NCBI RefSeq assembly: GCF_900143645.1
Contig: NZ_FRFD01000004.1
Span: forward strand, 434,001 to 498,000
Length of the DNA: 64,000 nt
Reading direction: 5' to 3'
Source: Anaerocolumna xylanovorans DSM 12503
GTDB lineage: Bacteria > Bacillota > Clostridia > Lachnospirales > Lachnospiraceae
Positions 24,942 through 32,285 of the stretch are shown here, piece after piece. The notes under the pieces are model-generated. The model did no database searches. It was not told where the DNA came from and was given only the letters and a program-made list of their open reading frames with translations. The translations under genes were made by a program, and so were the position numbers. Each line of letters starts with the position of its first letter. The first letter of the stretch is position 1.

Positions 24942-25268
24942 TTAATTTTGATTGCTTATTTTTTTGATATTTTCAGCAATTATGCTCTTAGGACAGTACC
25001 CAATCAGCTTTTCCTTCATTTCTCCGTTTCTAAAAAACATTACTGTTGGTACGGACATAATATCGAACTGCTGCCAGAGAAAAGGCTGTTCTTCAATATC
25101 CACCCTGCCAAATTCAATACCGGCATCCGTTTCCCCCGAAAGAGCTTCCAGCTCCTGTTCCAGCATTTTGCAATGTCCGCAGGTCTTTCGGTAAAATTCT
25201 ATTACATGTGTCTTCTCCTTCTTTGAAAAGATATCTCTGTAATTTTCATATGTCACTTGTGAGACCAT
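24942..25268 (-). CDS. Thioredoxin-like protein (CGHC)
   Basis: A 108-residue thioredoxin fold with active site RKTCGHCKML (the CGHC of protein disulfide isomerases, a more oxidising type than CGPC) and cis-proline SVPTVMFF. No signal peptide, so cytoplasmic. It is 13 bases upstream of the arylsulfotransferase gene and is the second of three thioredoxins in the operon. Start ATG has a GGCGGGGG site. Confidence 0.88.
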   Translation of the reverse strand: MVSQVTYENYRDIFSKKEKTHVIEFYRKTCGHCKMLEQELEALSGETDAGIEFGRVDIEEQPFLWQQFDIMSVPTVMFFRNGEMKEKLIGYCPKSIIAENIKKISNQN

Positions 25269-25313
25269 CTTGCCCCCGCCTTCTTTTATTCTGTTTTTCC
25301 TCTTCTTCCGAAA

Positions 25314-26375
25314 TTATTTTCCGGCAAGTGTGATTTTATCAGGAAATGCAATTTTTAGTGCGTCTGTATTAATATAGTCCCGGATTGCATAATCCTGTTT
25401 AAATTTACCTTTCTGATATGCCCATTTCTCAATTGTTTCCAGCTGAAGCGCTCCTTCCTCGCTAAAGCCAATGGTGGACTTTGCAACAGACCAGTCTGCT
25501 TTCACCACATCAGCTTTCACACCCAGCGTTTTTTCCAGATAGGCTGCCGCTTCATCCAAATGGCTGACAATGTACTCATAGCTTTCCTGTGTTGCCTGTA
25601 AATACTGTGCAATCAGCGCTGCATTATCTTTATTATATTCCTTCGTTGCCACATCAAAACTATAGGTATTAATCTTGAGTTCAGAAGCGTCAACTCCCTT
25701 TACCCAGCCGATGCCTTCATAAAGATTTGCGTTGGCCCCTGAGGCGAAGACCGCTGCGGCATCCCCCTGTTGTGCTAAAGCCAGGGAAGTCTGGGGATTA
25801 TCACTGTTTAGCAGCTTCTGCTTACTCTCATCAACACCTAAATATTCAAAAATCTTACTGTTATAATATTCGGAAACAGTTCCGACCGTATTGATGAAAC
25901 CTTTTCCGTCCAGCTCTTTCAGGTTATCCTTATACTTAGGATCCACATATAAGCCTCCGTTTACAGGGCCGCCCTGAACCTCTGAAACAATCTCAAGATT
26001 CGTTGAATCAAGCGTATTGCCAATTCGGTTTACAATTGCAAAATCAGCCACATAACCAAGATCGGCCTGACCGGTTACCAGGGCATCCACTGTATTGATA
26101 CCTGCCGGGTATTCTGTAAGCTGCAAATCAATGCCATGCTTTTTATATATTCCCTGTTCTTTTCCAATCAGCGCCGTGTAGTGGTTGAACATTCCTGTCA
26201 TTACTGCCACACGCAGCGGCTGCAGCTTTCCATCAGCGGCAGCTGTCTGCTGTACGGAACTGCTGTCCGTATCTTTGGTAGTCTTGGTTTCTGCCTTGCC
26301 GCAGCCGATGACTGAAAAAGCAACAAGGAATGCCGTCAGTATAAAGCCTATTCGTTTTCTTCCATTTTTCATCAT
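25314..26375 (-). CDS. ABC transporter substrate-binding lipoprotein, SsuA/TauA/NMT1 type
   Basis: A 353-residue lipoprotein with signal and lipobox SVIGC (cysteine near residue 25), then a periplasmic-binding fold of the sulfonate/nitrate/taurine family (PLRVAVMTGMFNHYTALIGKEQGIYKKHGIDLQLTEYPAGINTVDALVTGQADLGY). Family members bind alkanesulfonates, taurine, sulfate esters or pyrimidine precursors. The operon context (arylsulfotransferase and sulfite reductase) points to an organic sulfur compound. It forms the transporter with the next two genes upstream. Confidence 0.88.
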   Translation of the reverse strand: MMKNGRKRIGFILTAFLVAFSVIGCGKAETKTTKDTDSSSVQQTAAADGKLQPLRVAVMTGMFNHYTALIGKEQGIYKKHGIDLQLTEYPAGINTVDALVTGQADLGYVADFAIVNRIGNTLDSTNLEIVSEVQGGPVNGGLYVDPKYKDNLKELDGKGFINTVGTVSEYYNSKIFEYLGVDESKQKLLNSDNPQTSLALAQQGDAAAVFASGANANLYEGIGWVKGVDASELKINTYSFDVATKEYNKDNAALIAQYLQATQESYEYIVSHLDEAAAYLEKTLGVKADVVKADWSVAKSTIGFSEEGALQLETIEKWAYQKGKFKQDYAIRDYINTDALKIAFPDKITLAGK

Positions 26376-26442
26376 ATCTTTTTCCTCTCTTTTTTAGTTT
26401 TATCCAAGCGTTTGCAAAATGCCACAGCAGATGCTGGCTTTC

Positions 26443-27255
26443 TTACTTTACGCCGTATTGCTTTAAAAATCTTCTCCCTAAAAATGTAATGAGGCGGTCT
26501 GCTGAAAACCCCAGCACCCCAAGCGTCAGAATCCCTACAAACATCCACTCTGTTTTATAATACAGACGGGAGCTGTAAATCAGGTAACCCAGACCATTGT
26601 TGGCTACCAGCATCTCCGCCGCTACTACACATAAGATGGAACCGCTTAGACCAAGGCGTATCCCTGTAAAAACAAATGGAATGGAGGACGGAACCACTAC
26701 GGTCAAAAACACTCTTAACTTTGAAGCCCCCATACACTGAGCCGCTTCTACCAGAATTTTATTTGTTGACCCGACCCCGGCAATTGTATTAATCAGCATG
26801 GGAAAGAAGGTTGCATATGTAATCAGTGCTATTTTTGATTCCTCTCCCACTCCAAGCCACATCAAAAACAAACTTGTCAATGCCAGAACCGGAACAAAGC
26901 GGAAGAAGTTCAGGAATGGTTCGGCAAGCCACCTTACCTTCTCATAATTCCCGATTAACAGCCCCAATGGCACTGCCATGACAATTCCGGTAATCCAGCC
27001 TTTGCCTGCCCGTTCCACACTGAAAACAATATCCGTCCATAGAACACCATTGTTTATCAGCTCTCCAAAATTCCTGACCACCGATATTGGTCCCGGAAGG
27101 AAATAATCCGAGTAGGAAAGGGATACCAACTGCCAGATTACAAGAATCAGCAGCCAGGAAAGCCATCCCCCTCTGGCAGAATACTTCAGTATTCCTTTCA
27201 AATAGAATTTGGGTTCATTTTTATTCCCATCAGTATGTTTTTCTTTGCTCTTCAT
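26443..27255 (-). CDS. ABC transporter permease, SsuC/TauC type
   Basis: A 270-residue inner-membrane permease with about six transmembrane segments and the cytoplasmic coupling motif EAAQCMGASKLRVFLTVVVPSSIPFVFTGIRLGLSG. This is the form seen in aliphatic sulfonate and taurine importers. It follows the ATPase gene by 12 bases. GGGAGGA upstream of the ATG supports the start. Confidence 0.9.
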   Translation of the reverse strand: MKSKEKHTDGNKNEPKFYLKGILKYSARGGWLSWLLILVIWQLVSLSYSDYFLPGPISVVRNFGELINNGVLWTDIVFSVERAGKGWITGIVMAVPLGLLIGNYEKVRWLAEPFLNFFRFVPVLALTSLFLMWLGVGEESKIALITYATFFPMLINTIAGVGSTNKILVEAAQCMGASKLRVFLTVVVPSSIPFVFTGIRLGLSGSILCVVAAEMLVANNGLGYLIYSSRLYYKTEWMFVGILTLGVLGFSADRLITFLGRRFLKQYGVK

Positions 27256-27267
27256 GCTGTCCTCCCT

Positions 27268-28329
27268 TTATATGTAAAACGTATCCGCCTCGTCAAGTCC
27301 CTTATTTGTCACCGAATATGCTTTTTCGTCATCAAATACATAGCATCTGGATAAGAGTAATTGTACTTTTTCTCCAATCTCTACTCCTTCATCATCCAGG
27401 GCACGAATCGTTTTCAGTAAATTTCCCTTGACTTCGATGGTAACCTCCGTACAATCCCCTCTAAAAACAGCATTTCTTACAATCCCCTCCTCCAAAACAC
27501 TGAAATGTTCCTTTTGGGCACCGTATTTATATACTTTTATAAACTCCGGACGGATAACTGCCCGAAAGCCTTCCTCCAGTGTTTCAAAGCCTTTTAATTT
27601 TCTGTATTCCCCGATTACCGTGGATTGGCCGATAAACTGGGCCACAAAGGGGGTTCTGGGATTTTTGTATAGTTCAATTGGTGTTCCGATCTGCTCAATT
27701 CTGCCTTTATTCGTGATGATAATCTCATCGGCCACTTCTACCGCTTCATCCTGGTCATGGGTCACAAAGATGCTTGTAATTCCAATCTTTGTTATCATTT
27801 CCCGCAGCCAGCTCCTTAGTTCTTTACGGACTTTCGCATCAATTGCGGCAAAGGGTTCATCTAACAGCAGCAACTGGGGATTCGGCGCCAGTGCCCGTGC
27901 AAATGCAATTCTCTGCATTTGTCCTCCGGAAAGCTGGGAGGGGTACCGTTTTTCAAGGCCCGGCAGTTCAACAAGCTCCAGCAGTTCTGATACTCTGTTT
28001 TTAATATAGTCCTTGCTTTTCTTCTGCACCTTCAAGCCATACGCTATGTTGTCGTAAACCGTCATATAAGGAAATAAGCCATAACTTTGAAATACGAAAC
28101 CGATTCCCCTCCTGCTGGCAGACAATTCATTTACCAGCACGCCATCCAGATACACGTCGCCGGAATCCTGATACTCCAGTCCTGCCAGGATCCTTAAAAT
28201 TGTTGTTTTCCCGCTGCCGCTGGGTCCCAGCAAGCCAATCAGCTTTCCCTTTTCTATTTCAAAGGACACATCATCCAATGCTTTGTAGTTTCCAAAGACT
28301 TTATTTATATTCTTTAATCTGATATCCAT
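27268..28329 (-). CDS. ABC transporter ATPase with C-terminal TOBE-like domain (CysA/SsuB type)
   Basis: A 353-residue ATPase with Walker A GPSGSGKTT, signature LSGGQMQRIAFARAL, Walker B LLLLDEPFAAID and the H-loop FVTHDQDEAVEVAD. SsuB and TauB are about 255 residues; this one has an extra 110-residue C-terminal part (from about 240) resembling the regulatory TOBE domain of CysA (sulfate) and PotA ATPases. The mix of an SsuC-like permease and CysA-like ATPase may reflect feedback control of uptake by the sulfur status. AAAGGAG precedes the ATG. Confidence 0.9.
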   Translation of the reverse strand: MDIRLKNINKVFGNYKALDDVSFEIEKGKLIGLLGPSGSGKTTILRILAGLEYQDSGDVYLDGVLVNELSASRRGIGFVFQSYGLFPYMTVYDNIAYGLKVQKKSKDYIKNRVSELLELVELPGLEKRYPSQLSGGQMQRIAFARALAPNPQLLLLDEPFAAIDAKVRKELRSWLREMITKIGITSIFVTHDQDEAVEVADEIIITNKGRIEQIGTPIELYKNPRTPFVAQFIGQSTVIGEYRKLKGFETLEEGFRAVIRPEFIKVYKYGAQKEHFSVLEEGIVRNAVFRGDCTEVTIEVKGNLLKTIRALDDEGVEIGEKVQLLLSRCYVFDDEKAYSVTNKGLDEADTFYI

Positions 28330-28374
28330 ACGAAACTCTCTCCTTTATATGACTTCCTTTTCCCTTCTGCTCTC

Positions 28375-28704
28375 TTACGACAGTAAGTGTATCAATTTAT
28401 TCATATTTGCCTGGATTACCAGCGAGGAATAATAACCTTCCAGGCATTCTTTTTTCTCACCTTTAAAAAAATACAGGAGCGTGGGCAGGGAATTAATATC
28501 ATACCGGTCTGAAAGTTCATATTCCTCCTGCGCATCAACTTTTCCAAAAAGGACCTTGTGCTCTGCTTCCTTTGCTAACTCCTCCAATTCTGCTTTCATT
28601 TTATTACAGTGGATACAGTTTTCCTTATAAAACATAACCATCAGCAGCGCTTCGGAATTCCATAAAAAATCATTGAAATTACTGTTATTTAACTGGATTA
28701 TCAT
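28375..28704 (-). CDS. Thioredoxin-like protein (CIHC)
   Basis: A 109-residue thioredoxin fold with active site KENCIHCNKM and cis-proline NSLPTLLYFF. ATG at 28704 is chosen for the GGGAGAAG site; an upstream in-frame ATG has no site. It is the first gene of the sulfur operon. Three thioredoxin-like proteins with three different active sites (CIHC, CGHC, CMPC) in one operon suggest separate redox partners. Confidence 0.85.
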   Translation of the reverse strand: MIIQLNNSNFNDFLWNSEALLMVMFYKENCIHCNKMKAELEELAKEAEHKVLFGKVDAQEEYELSDRYDINSLPTLLYFFKGEKKECLEGYYSSLVIQANMNKLIHLLS

Positions 28705-28769
28705 GACTTCTCCCGCCTCCATATACCTCTTATTCATATATGATAAATATGTTTTATAAGCTTTTATCT

Positions 28770-28798
28770 ATTGTATCTGCATGCCCTTCATAATACAA
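28770..28798 (-). promoter_or_regulatory. Promoter of the sulfur operon
   Basis: Minus strand TTGTAT (28798-28793), 17-base spacer, TACAAT (28775-28770). Transcription would start near 28763, about 60 bases before the first gene. The -35 is weak, fitting a promoter that needs an activator. Confidence 0.5.
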
Positions 28799-28827
28799 TG
28801 TACCTTATTCACGTTTTTACGTTACTT

Positions 28828-28848
28828 ATTTGTACTAATAGTACAAAT
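28828..28848. promoter_or_regulatory. Perfect 21-bp palindrome upstream of the sulfur promoter
   Basis: Half-sites ATTTGTACTA and TAGTACAAAT around one central base, with no mismatch. It is centred about 75 bases upstream of the inferred transcription start, a typical activator position, between the PucR-type regulator and the operon. Candidate operator for that regulator or for a LysR-type factor encoded elsewhere. Confidence 0.55.
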
Positions 28849-28891
28849 CACCCTATAGCCATATTCGTATAAGGCAATCCGGTATTAGCAG

Positions 28892-28921
28892 AAAATCCCT
28901 GTGACACCCCACAGAGATTTT
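28892..28921 (-). terminator. Terminator of the PucR-type regulator gene
   Basis: Stem AAAATCTCTGTG / CACAGGGATTTT with a six-base loop, ending in TTTTC on the minus strand, 44 bases past the regulator's stop. It separates the regulator from the sulfur operon promoter. Confidence 0.7.
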
Positions 28922-28964
28922 ATTGATATTCTTTTTATTCTATTTCCCATCCCTTTAAGTTTTA

Positions 28965-30509
28965 TTATAGTTTCTCATATTTACATATCTCAAGGGATAC
29001 CATTAAGTCCAGAACCTCATGTTCCTCCAGATTCAGTCCGGTAATTTCTTTAATTTTATTAATTCGATAGACCATTGTATTTCTATGTATATAGATTGCG
29101 TCCGCCGCCAGATAAGAATTTTTATTATATTTTAAAAACGCCTCCAGCGTTTCGATATAATGTGTCCCTTTTGACAAATCATATTCACGCAGCTGAATAA
29201 CCGCCGGATGGCAAAAGTATCTTAAGTCTTCCTGCCTGCTGCAAACCCGTATCATATACAGCAGGGCATAATTGCTGTAATAATAAATGGATGTACCGGG
29301 CTTTTCCACCGCTTCTCCCAGCTCAATCGCCAACAGGGATTGTTTATAATATGTCCCCAACTGTATGATATTATAAAAGCCATTACTGATACCGCAGTGC
29401 AGTCCGCATTTCACCAGCAAGTCTTTGAGGGGCTTAAGATAACTTTCTTCCGGCTTTAACAATACCGGTCCCAGTCCATCAATGATTAAAATCTGCTGGT
29501 TATAAATCAGCAAATTGCAGGAAGGATATAATTTCTTAACAGCGTTCTTGAAATAGCAGCTTAATGTATCAAAATTATCCCGTTCTGTCATATCAATCGT
29601 CAGCAAATAGTACCTGTCTGAAAAATTCCATTTCAAATAGGGCAGCCGTTTCTCTATCTGTTTCTCACTTATTTGTCCGTGATCCAGGATATCGATAATC
29701 ATCTGTTCATACCTGTCATTATCACACTTATTATTTTCTGTATTTTGATAGGATAATATCTTTGCAATGATCTTCGAAATCAAATTCACCAATTCCAAGT
29801 CAAAGTCTTTAAATTTGTGCTTTACTTCCAAAACAGCAAAATAACCCAAATTATTTTTTCCATCCTGAAGCCTCGTCAAAATTTTCCGTACATCGGCTTC
29901 CTGTACAGGTTCAATGATATTGGGCTGAATAAAGCTTTTGTAGCCATTTGCTTTCTGGATCGAGGTTATTGTAGTAAGTGACGGATATCCATTCTCGATA
30001 ATTTCATTCCAATAAACATCTTCCACTTCCGTATCCCTGGTCCAGGCCAGGAGCTTAAAACTGGAATCCATTACTGCAATAGGATTTTGCAATACTTTTT
30101 CGCATTTATTTACTACTGTCTGAATGGGGTCATTTTCAAGGATTGTTTTCATAAGATCCTGATAAACCGGTAAAACTTTATTGAAATTAAAAATAATATC
30201 CAAAGCATCACTCAATGTTTTTGCAACGTTACTGCTTTCAATAATAACAATATTCGAGCCTGGCTGATATTCTGTTTCGGTTACGGTACCATGGTCCGAG
30301 CAGAGGATGGCATTTACCTCCGAATTTTTCATGAATGTATAATCATCAACGGTCCCAATATAAACAATATCTTTTTCAAATTGCGTTTGACTGCTGTCAA
30401 AAAGCTTGACCCGTTCAATTTTCTGGCATTCCCTGCATACCTTTTTCACCAGTATCTTACCATCCATATTGTCACAAATCTTTGAAAATGTAAGTGATAC
30501 GTTTACCAT
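28965..30509 (-). CDS. PucR/CdaR-type transcriptional regulator
   Basis: A 514-residue protein. The C-terminal 60 residues are a PucR helix-turn-helix (LEAFLKYNKNSYLAADAIYIHRNTMVYRINKIKEITGL), preceded by a GGDEF-like/CdaR middle region (about 280-420). Residues 1-150 resemble the PucR N-terminal sensor and 150-280 a GAF-like unit. Such regulators usually activate catabolic or transport operons in response to a metabolite. Start ATG at 30509 has GAGAAGG five bases upstream; longer readings run through a palindromic repeat. It sits directly upstream of the sulfur operon in the same direction and is the likely local activator. Confidence 0.82.
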   Translation of the reverse strand: MVNVSLTFSKICDNMDGKILVKKVCRECQKIERVKLFDSSQTQFEKDIVYIGTVDDYTFMKNSEVNAILCSDHGTVTETEYQPGSNIVIIESSNVAKTLSDALDIIFNFNKVLPVYQDLMKTILENDPIQTVVNKCEKVLQNPIAVMDSSFKLLAWTRDTEVEDVYWNEIIENGYPSLTTITSIQKANGYKSFIQPNIIEPVQEADVRKILTRLQDGKNNLGYFAVLEVKHKFKDFDLELVNLISKIIAKILSYQNTENNKCDNDRYEQMIIDILDHGQISEKQIEKRLPYLKWNFSDRYYLLTIDMTERDNFDTLSCYFKNAVKKLYPSCNLLIYNQQILIIDGLGPVLLKPEESYLKPLKDLLVKCGLHCGISNGFYNIIQLGTYYKQSLLAIELGEAVEKPGTSIYYYSNYALLYMIRVCSRQEDLRYFCHPAVIQLREYDLSKGTHYIETLEAFLKYNKNSYLAADAIYIHRNTMVYRINKIKEITGLNLEEHEVLDLMVSLEICKYEKL

Positions 30510-30522
30510 ATATCCTTCTCCT

Positions 30523-30605
30523 AATCCCCATGCATATCGCAAGCTTGCCAGCAGATTGCTCGCAAGCTGCAGTACTGCCGGAATGAAAAGTGTGAAATGC
30601 CTTAT
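30523..30605 (-). repeat. Dispersed palindromic repeat, family A, copy before the PucR gene
   Basis: Minus strand: GCAGCTTGCGAG...GCAAGCTTGCGATATGCATGGG, then GATTAGGAGAAGGATAT and the ATG at 30509. The CTTGCGATATGCATGGG part matches the tandem array at 8727-8990. The remaining upstream gap to 30864 is A+T-rich, with one hairpin at 30816-30860 and nothing else recognised. Confidence 0.65.
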
Positions 30606-30815
30606 TATAGATAATTCAGGTTCCCAAAACAATATTTCCATCACAATTCATATTAAACAGATATGATAACTATATATTAATACAAGACAGATTCTCTGTC
30701 AACTACATTACATTTCCAGACAGGCTCATCTTTAAACTGTTCTCCAGGCAGATGCCGCCTCAAACTATACTCCTCCATTCACCGTTCCTGTAAATCATAT
30801 AAATTGACCTTATAT

Positions 30816-30860
30816 TAATATTTAAGCCTGAATTATGGTGAATAATTCAGGCTTAATATT
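30816..30860 (-). terminator. Hairpin after the phosphopantetheinyl transferase gene
   Basis: A long stem (AATATTAAGCCTGAATTAT against ATAATTCAGGCTTAAATATT) starts five bases past the stop at 30865. It lacks a clear T-run, so it is a likely but weak terminator. Confidence 0.5.
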
Positions 30861-30864
30861 TATT

Positions 30865-31554
30865 CTAATACCTCATAACATTCTTAATGCTTCTGCCATC
30901 AATGTGCTTCCGCATAAAAATCTCCGCTAAACTATCGACTGTCATCTTTACCAAATTCACTTCTTCCATGGACTTTTCCAAATAAACAGAATATACATAA
31001 TCAGCATAAAAGCCTGTAATAATTTTCTCTTGAACTTCTTTATCCAGAACATTGATTTTAGTCAAATCCTGGCAGATTCCCACTCCACTGCATTTTGTAT
31101 ACGCTTCTTTTTGTGTCCATAACTTAAAAAACAGTTCTTTTTGCTCATTGCCTTGTGCTCCCAACAATGCCCTTTCATCATTATGAAAGCATTTTTCGGT
31201 AATATCATAACAAGGTTCTGCTATTCTTTCTATGTCAACACCGATTGGAACATCCGCTACTCCGCATATCACTGCATTTCTTGTATGGGACATATTAAAA
31301 TATAAATCTCTGTTGTTTAACAAATGTGGTTTCCCATATTCATCTAATGCAAATTTAAGACTGTTATTTTCACAGTTTAGTTTTTTAATAATCCCTGTCC
31401 GAATCAATAGTGCTCCATACAGGGACAGTTTTTTATCGATATCAAATATGTACCTTTTAATTCTATCTCTTCTTTCACAAGACACAAATGGAAGGAATCT
31501 TTCATCCTGGTCACACCAGTTGTAATCCTGTATTTCCATTATATAAAGATGCAT
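30865..31554 (-). CDS. 4'-phosphopantetheinyl transferase, Sfp type
   Basis: A 229-residue enzyme that attaches the coenzyme A arm to carrier proteins. Seen: the N-terminal RRDRIKRY block, GKPHL, FNMSHTRN, G105-V-D-I-E109 (magnesium aspartate and glutamate) and K144-LWTQKEAYTK154. The Sfp class, as opposed to the 120-residue AcpS, serves polyketide and non-ribosomal peptide synthases. It is co-directional with an ABC transporter and with a ketosynthase relic (34725-34850), consistent with a former polyketide or hybrid synthase locus. No carrier protein or synthase remains intact nearby. Confidence 0.9.
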   Translation of the reverse strand: MHLYIMEIQDYNWCDQDERFLPFVSCERRDRIKRYIFDIDKKLSLYGALLIRTGIIKKLNCENNSLKFALDEYGKPHLLNNRDLYFNMSHTRNAVICGVADVPIGVDIERIAEPCYDITEKCFHNDERALLGAQGNEQKELFFKLWTQKEAYTKCSGVGICQDLTKINVLDKEVQEKIITGFYADYVYSVYLEKSMEEVNLVKMTVDSLAEIFMRKHIDGRSIKNVMRY

Positions 31555-31570
31555 ATCTTAATTCTCCATC

Positions 31571-32251
31571 CTAAAAGCCTGTATTGTCATATACTATTTC
31601 ACCATCTTCTATTCTTAGAATCCTGTTTGCATATTTCGCCTGCTGTTCATCATGAGTCACCTGAATAATCGTAGTATTGTATTTTTCATTAATCTTTTTC
31701 AGCAGTTTCATGACTTCCGTACTGTTTTTAGTATCCAGATTTCCCGTCGGCTCATCTGCGAATATTACTGCAGGATTATTATAAACAGCCCGTGCTATTG
31801 CAACCCTCTGCTGCTGGCCTCCTGATAATTCATTAGGAAATTTTGTTCTGTGCTCCCTCAAACCCACTAAATCCAAAAGCTCTTCCAGCCTCTGTTTATT
31901 AATCTCTGCCTTTCCGATCAAATTAGAAAGCAGGATATTGTCATCTACCGTCATTTCAGCCACCAAATTATAAAACTGAAATATGAATCCAATTTTCTCC
32001 TGACGCATTCTGCTTATTTCTTTGTCCGTTATCTTACTTAAGTCATGCCCCAATATTCTGACATTCCCGTCTGTAATAGGTTCCATCCCGCTTAGCAGAT
32101 ATAATAATGTACTCTTGCCTGATCCGGAAGGCCCGATAACGGAAACAAATTCGCCTTCTTTTATATACAATGAGATGTTTTTTATAATTGGCACCTTATT
32201 CTGTCCCACACCATATTCTTTATATACATTTTCAGCAGTGATGATATCCAT
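31571..32251 (-). CDS. ABC transporter ATPase, MacB/LolD type
   Basis: A 226-residue ATPase: Walker A GPSGSGKST, signature LSGGQQQRVAIARA, Walker B VIFADEPTGNLD, H-loop VTHDEQQAKYA. The sequence type pairs with FtsX-like permeases for export or extraction of peptides and lipids. It directly follows the 808-residue permease (34 bases) and precedes the phosphopantetheinyl transferase (16 bases), so the three probably form one operon. Confidence 0.92.
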   Translation of the reverse strand: MDIITAENVYKEYGVGQNKVPIIKNISLYIKEGEFVSVIGPSGSGKSTLLYLLSGMEPITDGNVRILGHDLSKITDKEISRMRQEKIGFIFQFYNLVAEMTVDDNILLSNLIGKAEINKQRLEELLDLVGLREHRTKFPNELSGGQQQRVAIARAVYNNPAVIFADEPTGNLDTKNSTEVMKLLKKINEKYNTTIIQVTHDEQQAKYANRILRIEDGEIVYDNTGF

Positions 32252-32285
32252 TTTTCCTCCCCGTATACATGTTATTAAATCATGC

